Source: DAOTXS01 sp034435055 (GTDB taxonomy: Bacteria; Chloroflexota; Anaerolineae; UBA4142). From it: a stretch of DNA of 64,000 nt. The DNA lies in assembly GCA_034435055.1 (NCBI GenBank), contig DAOTXS010000039.1, forward strand, positions 124,001 through 188,000. The letters run 5' to 3'. Below, in pieces: positions 1 to 7,746 of this stretch (the stretch's first letter is position 1; each line of letters starts with the position of its first letter). The notes beneath the pieces were generated by a model that was not told the origin of the DNA, searched no databases, and saw nothing but the letters and a program-made list of their open reading frames with translations. Made by a program: the position numbers and the translations under genes.

Positions 1-1448
1 CGAAACTACGCGACGCGGTCGAACTCTCAACCCGCTTTCTCGATGATGTGGTCGATGCAAACAAGTACGTGCCGGCAGTTGCCGAACTTGCGGATGCCGC
101 GCACCGGGCGCGGCGCATCGGGCTGGGCATTATGGGCTTGGGTGATGCGATGTATCGTTTGGGGGTGCGGTACGGTTCGCGCGCCGGCGAAGATTTTGCC
201 GGGCAGGTGATGGAGTTTGTGCGTTTTCACGCGATGAAGACGAGCATCGAATTGGCGAAAACACGCGGCGCATTTCCAGCTATCAAAGGATCGTTGTACG
301 ATCCGGAAAATTTGAAATGGTCGCCGCCCAAACCCATCGAACCGTTCATGCACGATTGGGGGCGCCCCAAACTCGATTGGGGCGAAATTGTCGCGGGCAT
401 CAAAAAGTACGGTATTCGTAACGCGGCGCAAACTACCGTCGCGCCTACCGGGACGATTGCCACCGTTGCCGGCGTTGAATCGTACGGCTGCGAACCGGTT
501 TTTGCATTGGCGTACACGCGCCACGTCAACGATCACGGCAAAGATTTGCAACTGGAGTACGTGAGCCCGTTGTTCGAACGCGCGCTGATCGATGCCAAGA
601 TCGATGAAGCGACCCGCAAGAAAATTTTCGAACGGGTGAGGGTGACCGGGACCTGCCAAGAAATCGATTGGGTGCCGGAGCATATCCGCGACACGTTTGT
701 TGTGGCGAGCGATATTACGCCGGAAGAACACGTGCGAATGCAGGGGGCAATGCAAGCGTTCGTCGATAATTCGCTGTCCAAGACCATCAACTTTCCGGCG
801 ACGGCAACAGTGGACGATGTTGCCAAGTCGTACTTCCTCGCGTGGAAACTGGGATGCAAAGGGATCACCGTGTACGTTGCCGGCACGCGCGAGAAGGTTG
901 TCTTGGAAACCAAAGAGACCGCGCAAAAGAAATTGATTGCCGAATCGACTGAGCAGACCAAAAAGCCGCGCCCGCGCCAACTGCACGGTGCGACGTACGA
1001 AGTTGCGACGCCGTTGGGCAAGGCGTATGTTACTGTCAATCGCAATGGCGAGGAACAGCCCTTTGAGGTCTTTTGCAACGTGGGTAAAGCCGGGTCGGAT
1101 ACGGCGGCGGTCAGTGAAGCCATTGGTCGATTGATTTCGCTCGCGCTTCGTTTGCCTTCGCCGCTCTCGCCAACCGAGCGCTTGCAACAAGTCGTCGATC
1201 AGTTGAGCGGCATTGGCGGCGGAAGACCGATGGGATTTGGATTGCAACGGGTGCGTTCGTTGCCGGACGGCATCGCGCAAGCGTTGGCGGAAGATTTGGG
1301 TGCCTTGCGCGCGCAACCCGCGGAAGTGGATAGTAAGCAATTACAATTGTTCAAAGTGGGTGACTTGTGTCCCGAATGTGGACAAGCGTCGTTTGTGAAT
1401 GAGGAAGGATGCCGCAAGTGTTACAGTTGCGGGCATAGTGAATGCTAG
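1..1448 (+). CDS. nrdJ: Coenzyme-B12-dependent ribonucleotide reductase, C-terminal part (cut by window edge)
   Basis: Class II ribonucleotide reductase, which reduces ribonucleotides to deoxyribonucleotides with adenosylcobalamin as radical source. The reading frame is already open at base 3 and encodes KLRDAVELSTRFLDDVVDAN, typical of NrdJ, so the start lies outside the window and the GTG at 48 is not the start. Visible motifs are the APTGTIATVAG loop, the GCEPVFALAYTRH segment and LGCKGITVYVAGTRE. The C-terminus carries the NrdJ zinc-ribbon-like tail: LCPECG, then CRKCYSCG and a terminal EC, which supplies the redox Cys pair. A strong terminator follows at once. Confidence 0.95.
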   Translation, partial: KLRDAVELSTRFLDDVVDANKYVPAVAELADAAHRARRIGLGIMGLGDAMYRLGVRYGSRAGEDFAGQVMEFVRFHAMKTSIELAKTRGAFPAIKGSLYDPENLKWSPPKPIEPFMHDWGRPKLDWGEIVAGIKKYGIRNAAQTTVAPTGTIATVAGVESYGCEPVFALAYTRHVNDHGKDLQLEYVSPLFERALIDAKIDEATRKKIFERVRVTGTCQEIDWVPEHIRDTFVVASDITPEEHVRMQGAMQAFVDNSLSKTINFPATATVDDVAKSYFLAWKLGCKGITVYVAGTREKVVLETKETAQKKLIAESTEQTKKPRPRQLHGATYEVATPLGKAYVTVNRNGEEQPFEVFCNVGKAGSDTAAVSEAIGRLISLALRLPSPLSPTERLQQVVDQLSGIGGGRPMGFGLQRVRSLPDGIAQALAEDLGALRAQPAEVDSKQLQLFKVGDLCPECGQASFVNEEGCRKCYSCGHSEC

Positions 1449-1470
1449 GGCAGGAGTCAGAAAGCGTAAA

Positions 1471-1503
1471 GCCGTCGATTGCAAATTGCAATCGACGGCT
1501 TTT
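1471..1503 (+). terminator. Rho-independent terminator of nrdJ
   Basis: A perfect inverted repeat GCCGTCGATTGC / GCAATCGACGGC with a short AT loop runs straight into TTTT, 22 bases after the nrdJ stop codon. Confidence 0.93.
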
Positions 1504-1563
1504 GATTTCGAGATAAATTCTTTGAGTGCGACTAACGAAATGACATCAATCGCGTAACATTAG

Positions 1564-2370
1564 TTAGTACTCTGAAAGACTGCCATCGATCCTAGCCCAG
1601 CGTAAGCCGAAAAAGAAAGAGCCGATCCCGATGGGTAGCAAAATGATTGTGAAAATAGCCAAAGCCACCAAGTCCGCACTGACATTGGCGAACGATTCAC
1701 CTTGCAACATGACGCGGCGCAAAGCATCGAAGGCAAAGGTTGCCGGGAGCAGATGGCTTGCTGTTTGGAGCCAGTTGGGTAGAACCTCGATAGGATAATA
1801 TACGCCAGCGAGCAAAGAAGTAACCAATGTCAACAATCGCGCGAGCGGGCTGGTACGCTTGGTTACCAAGACGAAAGCGGCGTTGATCAACGCCAAGCCA
1901 GTATTGGCGAAAATGGCAAACAGGATTATCACCAAAGCAAATAAAATGCTGTCCCAATTTAGCCGCGCTTGAAACAAGAGAGTCGCCGCAACCAAATAGA
2001 ATAACGATTGTGCGCCAGTCCAACAATAATTCCACAAGGTCGACATGTTTAATGCCGCAAGCAACGGTGTTGATCCCAAATACAACATCTCCAGTGTGCC
2101 GGTTTGTTGATAGCCGTAGACGGCCTCGGCGATGTTATTAGAACTGGATGTGATGAACGGGTAAAAGGCGATGCCAAGTAACACAAAGTGAAAATAATCC
2201 GCGCCGTATCGTTGAACATAGGGATTGACGGCTGTCCCGACGACCTGTGCAATGAAATAGAACAGCGAAACAGAAACCAGCATACCGGCAATCTGCATAA
2301 AAAAATCGAGCCGGTAGCTGGACTGTGTTTGAAAATCGCGGCGAATGAATGCCCACGCTTTATAGATCAC
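1564..2370 (-). CDS. ABC-2 type exporter permease
   Basis: Membrane half of a two-gene ABC exporter, 268 residues, with about six hydrophobic segments (for example LVSVSLFYFIAQVV and ILFALVIILFAIFANTGLAL) and an ABC-2 style ending. Its start overlaps the end of the upstream ATPase gene by 11 bases, so the two are translationally coupled. As the last gene of a minus-strand run with a PqqD-like protein, a kinase-like protein and an S26 peptidase, it most likely exports a processed peptide. That substrate is inferred from context. Confidence 0.88.
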   Translation of the reverse strand: MIYKAWAFIRRDFQTQSSYRLDFFMQIAGMLVSVSLFYFIAQVVGTAVNPYVQRYGADYFHFVLLGIAFYPFITSSSNNIAEAVYGYQQTGTLEMLYLGSTPLLAALNMSTLWNYCWTGAQSLFYLVAATLLFQARLNWDSILFALVIILFAIFANTGLALINAAFVLVTKRTSPLARLLTLVTSLLAGVYYPIEVLPNWLQTASHLLPATFAFDALRRVMLQGESFANVSADLVALAIFTIILLPIGIGSFFFGLRWARIDGSLSEY

Positions 2371-3370
2371 GTCGATCTTCCTTGATTAAATGCACGAACG
2401 CCTCTTCCAACGACGGTTCGATGGCTTGACAATGTTGGATTGCTCCGCCGGCTGAAACCAGCGACCGCATCACGAGTGGGAGTGTATTTGACGCATCGTT
2501 CAAAAAGAGTTCTAAATCTAACTTGCCGGAATCATTGTCGGCGCAAGTCAGCCGAACGACACCCGGGATGGTTCGCAGCGAATCGATGATAGCGTTTGAG
2601 ACATCTTGCACTTGCAACAAATAGTGCTGTTGCATATTGATATGTTGTTTGACTTTGGAAACCGGTCCCTGGGCTATGAGGCGACCACGATTCATAATGG
2701 CGACCGTATCACATATTTCTTCAGCTTCTTCCAAGCGATGGGTTACCAGCACGACGGTTCGCTTGAGCTGGTTCACCAGAACTTGGCGAATAAATCTTCT
2801 TAGCTCACGCGCAATGACCGGATCGAGACTGCGGGTTGGCTCGTCCATAAAGAGCACTGGGGGCATTGTCAATAATCCACGGGCGATAGCCAATTTTTGC
2901 CGCATCCCGGTCGAGTAACTCAGAAAGCGGCGATCAGCCACCTCTTTCAAACCAACGAGGTCAAACAACTCGGCGATTCGTTCACGCGCCTTTTTGCCGT
3001 GCAGTCCTTGCAGTGCGGCAAAGAATTCGATGTTTTGCCGTCCTGTCAAACGCCAGAAAAAACTGCGCTCTTGAGTATCGACTAGTCCAATCAAGGGGCG
3101 GACGGCGTTGGCATCAGCGACAACATCTTTGCTGCTCACCAACGCGCGACCTGACGTAGGAAGGATCAGTGTGCAAAGCATCTTGACGAGTGTGGTTTTG
3201 CCAGCGCCATTGGGTCCCAATAGCCCAAAAAGTTCTCCTTCTTTGATTTGGAGATTGGCATTATCGACGGCGATTATTTCTTCCCGTCGCTGAAAGCGGA
3301 CCAGTGCCCGGTAATTGCGCGCTTGCGAAAAGCGCTTGGTCAGCGAAAAAACTTCGATTGCGTTTTGCAT
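2360..3370 (-). CDS. ABC transporter ATP-binding protein (exporter)
   Basis: ATPase of the exporter, 336 residues. Walker A is LLGPNGAGKTTLVKML, the signature is YSTGMRQKLAIARGLL, and Walker B is VLFMDEPTRSLDP followed by the H-loop VLVTHRLEEAE. The type is CcmA/DrrA-like. The frame stays open upstream to 3463, but those 31 codons are the translation of a sequence that recurs at 5803-5870 outside any gene. The ATG at 3370 (MQNAIEVFSLTKRFSQ) is therefore preferred, although no strong ribosome site precedes it. Partner of the permease that overlaps its 3' end. Confidence 0.92.
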   Translation of the reverse strand: MQNAIEVFSLTKRFSQARNYRALVRFQRREEIIAVDNANLQIKEGELFGLLGPNGAGKTTLVKMLCTLILPTSGRALVSSKDVVADANAVRPLIGLVDTQERSFFWRLTGRQNIEFFAALQGLHGKKARERIAELFDLVGLKEVADRRFLSYSTGMRQKLAIARGLLTMPPVLFMDEPTRSLDPVIARELRRFIRQVLVNQLKRTVVLVTHRLEEAEEICDTVAIMNRGRLIAQGPVSKVKQHINMQQHYLLQVQDVSNAIIDSLRTIPGVVRLTCADNDSGKLDLELFLNDASNTLPLVMRSLVSAGGAIQHCQAIEPSLEEAFVHLIKEDRRDL

Positions 3371-3400
3371 ATCAATTTTATAGTTGAGCCGATTTGGTGC

Positions 3401-3468
3401 TTCGATTTTGCGACGTGCTACTTGAATCTTGCAACCATCCACCGGCAAACTAGTGCCATTCATTAGTG
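3401..3468. repeat. 68-bp intergenic repeat, copy A
   Basis: This stretch matches 5803-5870 at 56 of 68 positions without gaps, and most of the differences are transitions. Both copies begin at the stop codon of a minus-strand gene (the S26 peptidase here, the pqqD-like gene there) and run downstream, so the similarity sits in 3' untranslated DNA. Confidence 0.8.
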
Positions 3469-4062
3469 CTTGTCGTGTGCTTGGGTTTTTCCCGTCAGCC
3501 GAACAAGTGTCGCCAAGATTTTGAGAATGGATTCAAACGGCAAGGACAGAATAGAATGAAGAAATCTGGTGAGACGATTGGGTTGAGCGCCCAGGAAAAA
3601 TTGCTTTAGGCGAGAACCGGTGTTGAGTACGTTTGCATTACTGCGTGCAGTCGTTGCGATGAGCCAACCCAAAACTCGCCAAGTATTCGTGCGCAGAGAA
3701 ATTTGCTGTCCCTGTCTTTTAATCGCAATCGCTTGACCGATAATTTCTTCTGCGCGAACAGGCGAATCAAAGAGGAGCGCATTGTCGCCCTTGGTAAAAA
3801 AAGTTCGATGCTTTCCGTTGCCGCTGATGCGGATAATGCGATGAATCAGCAATCGCCCGGCTTGCCAGATGACGATGATATCTCCCGGTTGAACACCCGT
3901 ATAACCATGCGCTACAAGCACTTGATCGCCCGGTTGCAATAGCGGTAACATACTCTCGCCGGAGACTGGAATCCAATGCTGTTTTCCTTCTGCTCCCCAC
4001 ACCTCGATGACTGCCGCCAGAGCCGGCGGCATGTTCAGCGGATCGATTGGCGACGGATTCAT
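3463..4062 (-). CDS. S26 family signal-peptidase-like protease
   Basis: A 199-residue peptidase of the signal peptidase / LexA fold (S24/S26). The catalytic Ser is in VSGESMLPLLQPGDQVLV (Ser37). The second motif is GRLLIHRIIRIS (His74), and the TFFTKGDNALLFDSPV block follows. A His in this place is typical of the SipW/ER-type Ser-His dyad rather than the Ser-Lys dyad of LepB. There is no clear N-terminal membrane anchor; the C-terminal region is amphipathic. It lies between a kinase-like gene and the exporter, so a role as leader peptidase for the precursor at 5442-5567 is plausible but inferred. Confidence 0.85.
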   Translation of the reverse strand: MNPSPIDPLNMPPALAAVIEVWGAEGKQHWIPVSGESMLPLLQPGDQVLVAHGYTGVQPGDIIVIWQAGRLLIHRIIRISGNGKHRTFFTKGDNALLFDSPVRAEEIIGQAIAIKRQGQQISLRTNTWRVLGWLIATTARSNANVLNTGSRLKQFFLGAQPNRLTRFLHSILSLPFESILKILATLVRLTGKTQAHDKH

Positions 4063-4080
4063 TTGATTATCGCATCCAAC

Positions 4081-5271
4081 TCATATTGCGCCGACTAGTT
4101 TGCAAACTTGGTCAGCCATGTCAGTCAAGTTGCCAACAAAAAGTTGATAACAATTTGCCCGGTCAATAATCGTTGCTAATTCTACAAACAGCCGGGTCGA
4201 ACTTCCGTTAAACTCTTCGCGCAACAGAGCCGATTTATGCCCTCCTTGAAATCGTCTGACTAGTTCCATCGCACCTTGGCTTTGCGTAATCTTTTCCAGT
4301 CGAACGGGAGATTCGAAACTAGGATGCTCTTCATGACGTTTGATGACTTCTAGAATAAGAATCTGCTGTTCGCGGCATATCGCTTCGACTTTTGAAAGCA
4401 AAGGGGATCGATCGGTCGCATACAGCGTCAGTAATGGGTAGTTATAGTTTTGACCGATCTGGATATCGATTACGCCGTCGATTCGACGAATGGCGTCGAG
4501 CAGGGAGGCGTCAACATGATCGACGAGAATGCCAAGTTCCCGGTGCCTAATATTTTCTTGTTCGCGTGGTGGCTGGGTAGAATTGCGCAGGATAATAATG
4601 TACTTGAGCGGGGTTTTATCGCCGAGACTGTTCGCTTGAATCTCATCGATGTCAAGTATCCACTTGCCCAACCATTTGGGTGCATCTACACGTGGCTTTG
4701 GAAAACCTGCTCGCTCCAAAGTGCCGGGGCGTATCCTAAGACTGCGGGGAAATGGATAGATCGCGTGATCGGTTCGTGAAAGCGCCGCCATTTCGTCTGA
4801 TAGGAACTTGAACCCGCGACGAATCAATTCCAGGACCAGAGTGGTTTTACCGTGACCGGAATCGGCGGAAAGAATGATGCCTTGATCCTTGTAAGCAACT
4901 ACGCCAGCGTGGATTAGATAATGACTGGTTACTCGACTAATAATCGTGTGAAATACAGTTTCGTAAACATATCCTTCTAGTAATCTGGAAGTGTTCAGAA
5001 AACGCACTTCGTCGTCGATGATAAGGACGGGTTTTCCCCAAGGGTTTTGGGGCAGAGTAAAAAGTATGATCTTGATCGTCGAGCGAGGGCGCTGTGGTGA
5101 GTACTCGTCTAGTCGGAATCGGCGATACATCTGATGGAAGAGGTTCAGATAGTCGTCCGAGTCTGAATGAATGATTGCTTCCACATCAAAAAAGCCCAAT
5201 CTCAATGGCTCAAGCTGCCAAGTCAGTCCTGCTGTAGAATGATTTTGCAACACTCGATTATACCCGCGCAT
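4081..5271 (-). CDS. HPr-kinase-like kinase of a peptide-modification cluster
   Basis: A 396-residue protein with an HPrK/P-type P-loop: IILSADSGHGKTTLVLELI (Lys142), preceded by LIHAGVVAY and followed by FLSDEMAAL (Asp159). The region around residues 160-215, with PRSLRIRPGTLE, is like kinases in PqqD and lasso-peptide clusters, where a relative phosphorylates a precursor peptide. The N-terminal ~100 residues and the tail from ~300 show no domain I recognise. The gene sits 18 bases upstream of the S26 peptidase gene and downstream of the precursor gene, separated from that gene by a hairpin. The phosphoacceptor is unknown; the precursor C-terminal region has no Ser or Thr. Confidence 0.82.
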   Translation of the reverse strand: MRGYNRVLQNHSTAGLTWQLEPLRLGFFDVEAIIHSDSDDYLNLFHQMYRRFRLDEYSPQRPRSTIKIILFTLPQNPWGKPVLIIDDEVRFLNTSRLLEGYVYETVFHTIISRVTSHYLIHAGVVAYKDQGIILSADSGHGKTTLVLELIRRGFKFLSDEMAALSRTDHAIYPFPRSLRIRPGTLERAGFPKPRVDAPKWLGKWILDIDEIQANSLGDKTPLKYIIILRNSTQPPREQENIRHRELGILVDHVDASLLDAIRRIDGVIDIQIGQNYNYPLLTLYATDRSPLLSKVEAICREQQILILEVIKRHEEHPSFESPVRLEKITQSQGAMELVRRFQGGHKSALLREEFNGSSTRLFVELATIIDRANCYQLFVGNLTDMADQVCKLVGAI

Positions 5272-5292
5272 GAATATTCTAAAATTAATGTG

Positions 5293-5321
5293 AGGGAGAC
5301 CGCACTTGCGACGGTCTCCCT
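5293..5321 (-). promoter_or_regulatory. Hairpin between precursor gene and kinase gene (possible attenuator)
   Basis: A perfect 10-bp stem AGGGAGACCG / CGGTCTCCCT with a 9-base loop lies between the micro-gene and the kinase gene. On the minus strand it is followed by CACATTAATTTT, a weak T-rich tract. A leaky terminator would make more precursor than enzyme, a common layout in RiPP operons. Confidence 0.45.
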
Positions 5322-5441
5322 GTACCCGAGCACTTTTTCACTTTCATGGGCTGCCTTAGACGTTGTTTCTTTTTTTCACTATATAAACGCTGTAAGGTAT
5401 GCCGCTGAATAAAGAGTGAAAGTGAAAATTGTACCGACGGA

Positions 5442-5567
5442 CTACGGTGGTGGATCACCGTTCGGTTGGCCGTACGCATGTGCCTCGCCCAACTGATCTA
5501 GAATCTCTTCGTCAGTAAGCGTGGTCAGCTGTGGCACTTCGTACTCTGGGAGTTTCTCCTTCTGCAT
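5442..5567 (-). CDS. RiPP-like precursor peptide (41 aa)
   Basis: A short gene with a near-perfect ribosome site (AAAGGAGGTGAG, 6 bases before ATG). The product starts MQKEKLPEYEVPQLTTLTD, continues EEILDQLGEAHAY and ends GQPNGDPPP. Residues Tyr9, Pro12 and Leu14 give the YxxPxL leader motif that PqqD-like RRE domains bind in lasso-type precursors, and a Gly (27) follows at the expected distance. The presumed core is rich in Gly and Pro. It has no Asp/Glu at ring position 7-9 from Gly27 and no lasso cyclase or B2 protease lies nearby, so it is not a standard lasso peptide. Function unknown. Confidence 0.72.
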   Translation of the reverse strand: MQKEKLPEYEVPQLTTLTDEEILDQLGEAHAYGQPNGDPPP

Positions 5568-5864
5568 GTTGTCTCACCTCCTTTCCCTGGGATATTTTGT
5601 TTCTGTGGCGCTATCGATTAACCGACGTAATTCTGTTTAGTAACTCACCTTACGCAAACCGAATTGTTTTACCGCAAAGCACGCGGAGACCGCTGAGATT
5701 TTCAGGATTTTTCTCTGCGAACTTTGCGTTCTCAGTGGTGAAATTGCGTAACGTCAATTAGTAACTAATGGTGGTATTGCAATGCTTGAGCAAATTCCGT
5801 GTTTTGATTTTGCAACGCGCCATTTGAATCTCGCAACCATCCACCTGCAAACTAGCACCATCAG
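5568..5864. other. Intergenic stretch with nested palindromic element
   Basis: No gene is seen between the pqqD-like gene and the precursor gene. It holds a nested inverted repeat: outer arms near 5638-5657 (TAGTAACTCACCTTACGCAA) and 5744-5767 (TTGCGTAA, then TTAGTAACTA), and an inner part of the 'CGCAAAG-ACGC-GAGA' kind at 5675-5740. Copy B of the 68-bp repeat starts at 5803. Confidence 0.6.
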
Positions 5865-5870
5865 TTAGTG
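5803..5870. repeat. 68-bp intergenic repeat, copy B
   Basis: The partner of 3401-3468 (56/68 identical). It contains the stop codon of the pqqD-like gene and its downstream flank; the best conserved core is GCAACCATCCACC. Confidence 0.8.
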
Positions 5871-6143
5871 GGTTGGGTGTGTGAGGAGATCTTTCGTAAC
5901 AAATACCTCTAGCGTGTTCTGAATATCTTCGATCACACTGTAATCCGATGGGATAGAAAAATTCGCGCGAAGGGCTTGTTCCATTTCCCCAAGCGTATGC
6001 TCGCCGTCACAAAGCTCCCAAATGAGTCTGGCAGTCGGATTGAGGATATGAATTCCTTCTTGCTGGCTACTGTAGAGAACAACTTCACGACCAATGTCTT
6101 TCGCCACAATGTCGGGCTTGCGTTTCGGTTTGGCTGGAATCAT
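5865..6143 (-). CDS. PqqD-family RRE peptide-binding protein
   Basis: A 92-residue PqqD-like protein. The pattern is typical: a beta hairpin (EVVLYSSQQEGIHILNPTA), then the helix motif RLIWELCDGEHTLGEME and a C-terminal helix FVTKDLLTH. Such proteins are the RiPP recognition element that binds the leader peptide. The best candidate partner is the precursor 298 bases downstream, whose YxxPxL leader fits. Its ATG overlaps the stop codon of a small upstream ORF (ATGA), so the two are translationally coupled. Confidence 0.9.
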   Translation of the reverse strand: MIPAKPKRKPDIVAKDIGREVVLYSSQQEGIHILNPTARLIWELCDGEHTLGEMEQALRANFSIPSDYSVIEDIQNTLEVFVTKDLLTHPTH

Positions 6144-6235
6144 ATTTCCTCGCGTTTGCCTTGGGGGATATGGCAGGTTTTTTTACCGGCGTGGACCGGT
6201 CCGATGCAATAATGACAGAGGTCAGTCTCCTTCAT
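6140..6235 (-). CDS. Cys-rich micro-ORF coupled to the PqqD-like gene (31 aa)
   Basis: The frame encodes MKETDLCHYCIGPVHAGKKT followed by CHIPQGKREEI. It has CxxC plus CH spacing and several His, which suggests metal binding or a second modified peptide. Its TGA overlaps the ATG of the PqqD-like gene, and a TATAAT box lies 31 bases upstream. The ribosome site is poor, so it may instead be a leader that only couples translation. Real but uncertain. Confidence 0.42.
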   Translation of the reverse strand: MKETDLCHYCIGPVHAGKKTCHIPQGKREEI

Positions 6236-6266
6236 CAGAGATGATTTATCAGGTGCGCCAGCAAGA

Positions 6267-6295
6267 ATTATAGCAGAAAGTTTTCTGATGCACAA
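6267..6295 (-). promoter_or_regulatory. Promoter of the RiPP-like cluster
   Basis: On the minus strand a perfect TATAAT sits at 6272-6267. The -35 region is poor (TTGTGC about 17 bases upstream). It is placed correctly to start the transcript of the micro-ORF and pqqD-like gene. Confidence 0.6.
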
Positions 6296-6404
6296 CAGGG
6301 GTTTCAAAGGTTCCGTACAATAAAAGAGTAAATCTGCGCTGGCGGTGATACATGCGCGTTTTCGGCGAGGAATTGCCAAAATGGAGAAGCGATCTCGTTC
6401 GGAC

Positions 6405-7631
6405 TCAATACTGGGACGCGGTTCTGGAAAATCGGACGATCCAAAATCCATTGGCAAGCATCAGGAGCGCACAGCCCCAATACACAATCGTCAAGCCGGT
6501 GATCGACAACAATGCATACGTAGCAATCGGTCCAATCGCGCTCCCCAAATCGCCGGCGATATTGAAAATCGCCAGGTTCTTGCCGTGTTCATCGCGTTTG
6601 GACAAATCGCCGACGAGTGCAGTTGCCAACGCTTGCACACTGCCGGAGGCAATCGATGATGTAATCGTACCGATAACCAGCACAAGTGGTTGTGGTAGCG
6701 GTAGAATGGCAATGCCGATTGCGCCAACCGATAAACTGAGCGCGAGCAAACGCCAGCGATTTCCAAGTCGATCCGACAGCGTGCCGGCAATCGGCGCGCC
6801 GACGAGACTAAGCAATGTGCGCGAAGCGAGCAATCCGCCGGTAATACTCGCAACGCCAATCGACCACGCGCCCCATTGCCACTCTGCGCCGATATTTTGT
6901 TGCACGATTAATCCCAACGTCGCGCCGACGATCCCCGCGCCGGCTAGTCGATTGATGCATTGCGCGAGGGCAGTCATCCACATCGATGCGGAAATGCGAC
7001 GGACATCCGGCAGTCCCACAATCCGGCGATGCATTCTTGCCCCAGCATTGCGAAGATTTGTTTGTCGGGATGGCAACGTGAGCGCGGCGGCAAGCGTTCC
7101 GATGGTTGAAATGCCGATGCTGATCCACAAGCCGTTGCGAAAACCTACCAGATCGGTGAGCGCGCCGCCCGTAAATGAACCGAGCGCCGAGCCAAAGAAA
7201 AACCACGCTTGATAAATTCCAACCCAATGACCGCGTTCTGCATCCGGCGCCATTTGCAAAACAATTGCCGTCCCGCCGATCCAAATCCCTGACCAAGCGA
7301 GTCCCCACAGCAGTCGCGCGAAGAAGAACGGTTCAAGTCCAACCGTCGTTGCGTAAATCAGCGAAGCGAAAATTCCCAATACAAGCGAAGCTAAAAACAG
7401 CAAGCGTCGATCGGGCAATTGATCGAACAACCAGCCGGCGGGACCGTTGGTCAGCAATCGGATAAAACGATTGGCACTGAGAATCAAACCGACTGATACA
7501 AGTGCAATGCCGGCGTCGGCGTAATGCGTTGGCAAAACGGCATACAACGTTGCGTCGCCGGTAAGCGAAAGCGCGGTGGCAAGTCCAATCGGCAGGATTG
7601 CAATACCGGCGCGAGATGATGGCGAGGTCAT
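6405..7631 (-). CDS. Major facilitator superfamily transporter
   Basis: A 408-residue MFS permease with about twelve hydrophobic segments. The first half has GPAGWLFDQLPDRRLLFLAS, the loop 2-3 motif. The second half has the same motif again as GAPIAGTLSDRLGNRWRLLA, showing the internal duplication. The upstream-extended frame (to 7763) runs into the promoter of the divergent nitrilase-family gene, so the ATG at 7631 (MTSPSSRAGIAILPIGLATA) is used. The substrate cannot be read from the sequence; drug or metabolite efflux is the usual role. Confidence 0.88.
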   Translation of the reverse strand: MTSPSSRAGIAILPIGLATALSLTGDATLYAVLPTHYADAGIALVSVGLILSANRFIRLLTNGPAGWLFDQLPDRRLLFLASLVLGIFASLIYATTVGLEPFFFARLLWGLAWSGIWIGGTAIVLQMAPDAERGHWVGIYQAWFFFGSALGSFTGGALTDLVGFRNGLWISIGISTIGTLAAALTLPSRQTNLRNAGARMHRRIVGLPDVRRISASMWMTALAQCINRLAGAGIVGATLGLIVQQNIGAEWQWGAWSIGVASITGGLLASRTLLSLVGAPIAGTLSDRLGNRWRLLALSLSVGAIGIAILPLPQPLVLVIGTITSSIASGSVQALATALVGDLSKRDEHGKNLAIFNIAGDLGSAIGPIATYALLSITGLTIVYWGCALLMLANGFWIVRFSRTASQY

Positions 7632-7691
7632 TGGGTTGCATTGTAATCGATAAATGCATAATCGCCAATTGTGTTTGGGCGCATCCCGGCT

Positions 7692-7720
7692 TTGACACTC
7701 CATCGATTGTATGGTACAGT
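7692..7720 (+). promoter_or_regulatory. Sigma-70-type promoter of the nitrilase-family gene
   Basis: TTGACA, 17 bases, TACAGT. It ends 27 bases before the ATG at 7747. Confidence 0.72.
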
Positions 7721-7746
7721 TTTCACCACGTTGATGAGATAGTCCA

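Noticed and set aside
3371..3463. N-terminal extension of the ABC ATPase
   Set aside because: It translates a repeat also present at 5803-5870 outside any gene, and no ribosome site precedes it.
5442..5567. Standard lasso peptide precursor
   Set aside because: No Asp/Glu at ring positions 7-9 from Gly27, and no lasso cyclase or B2 protease nearby.
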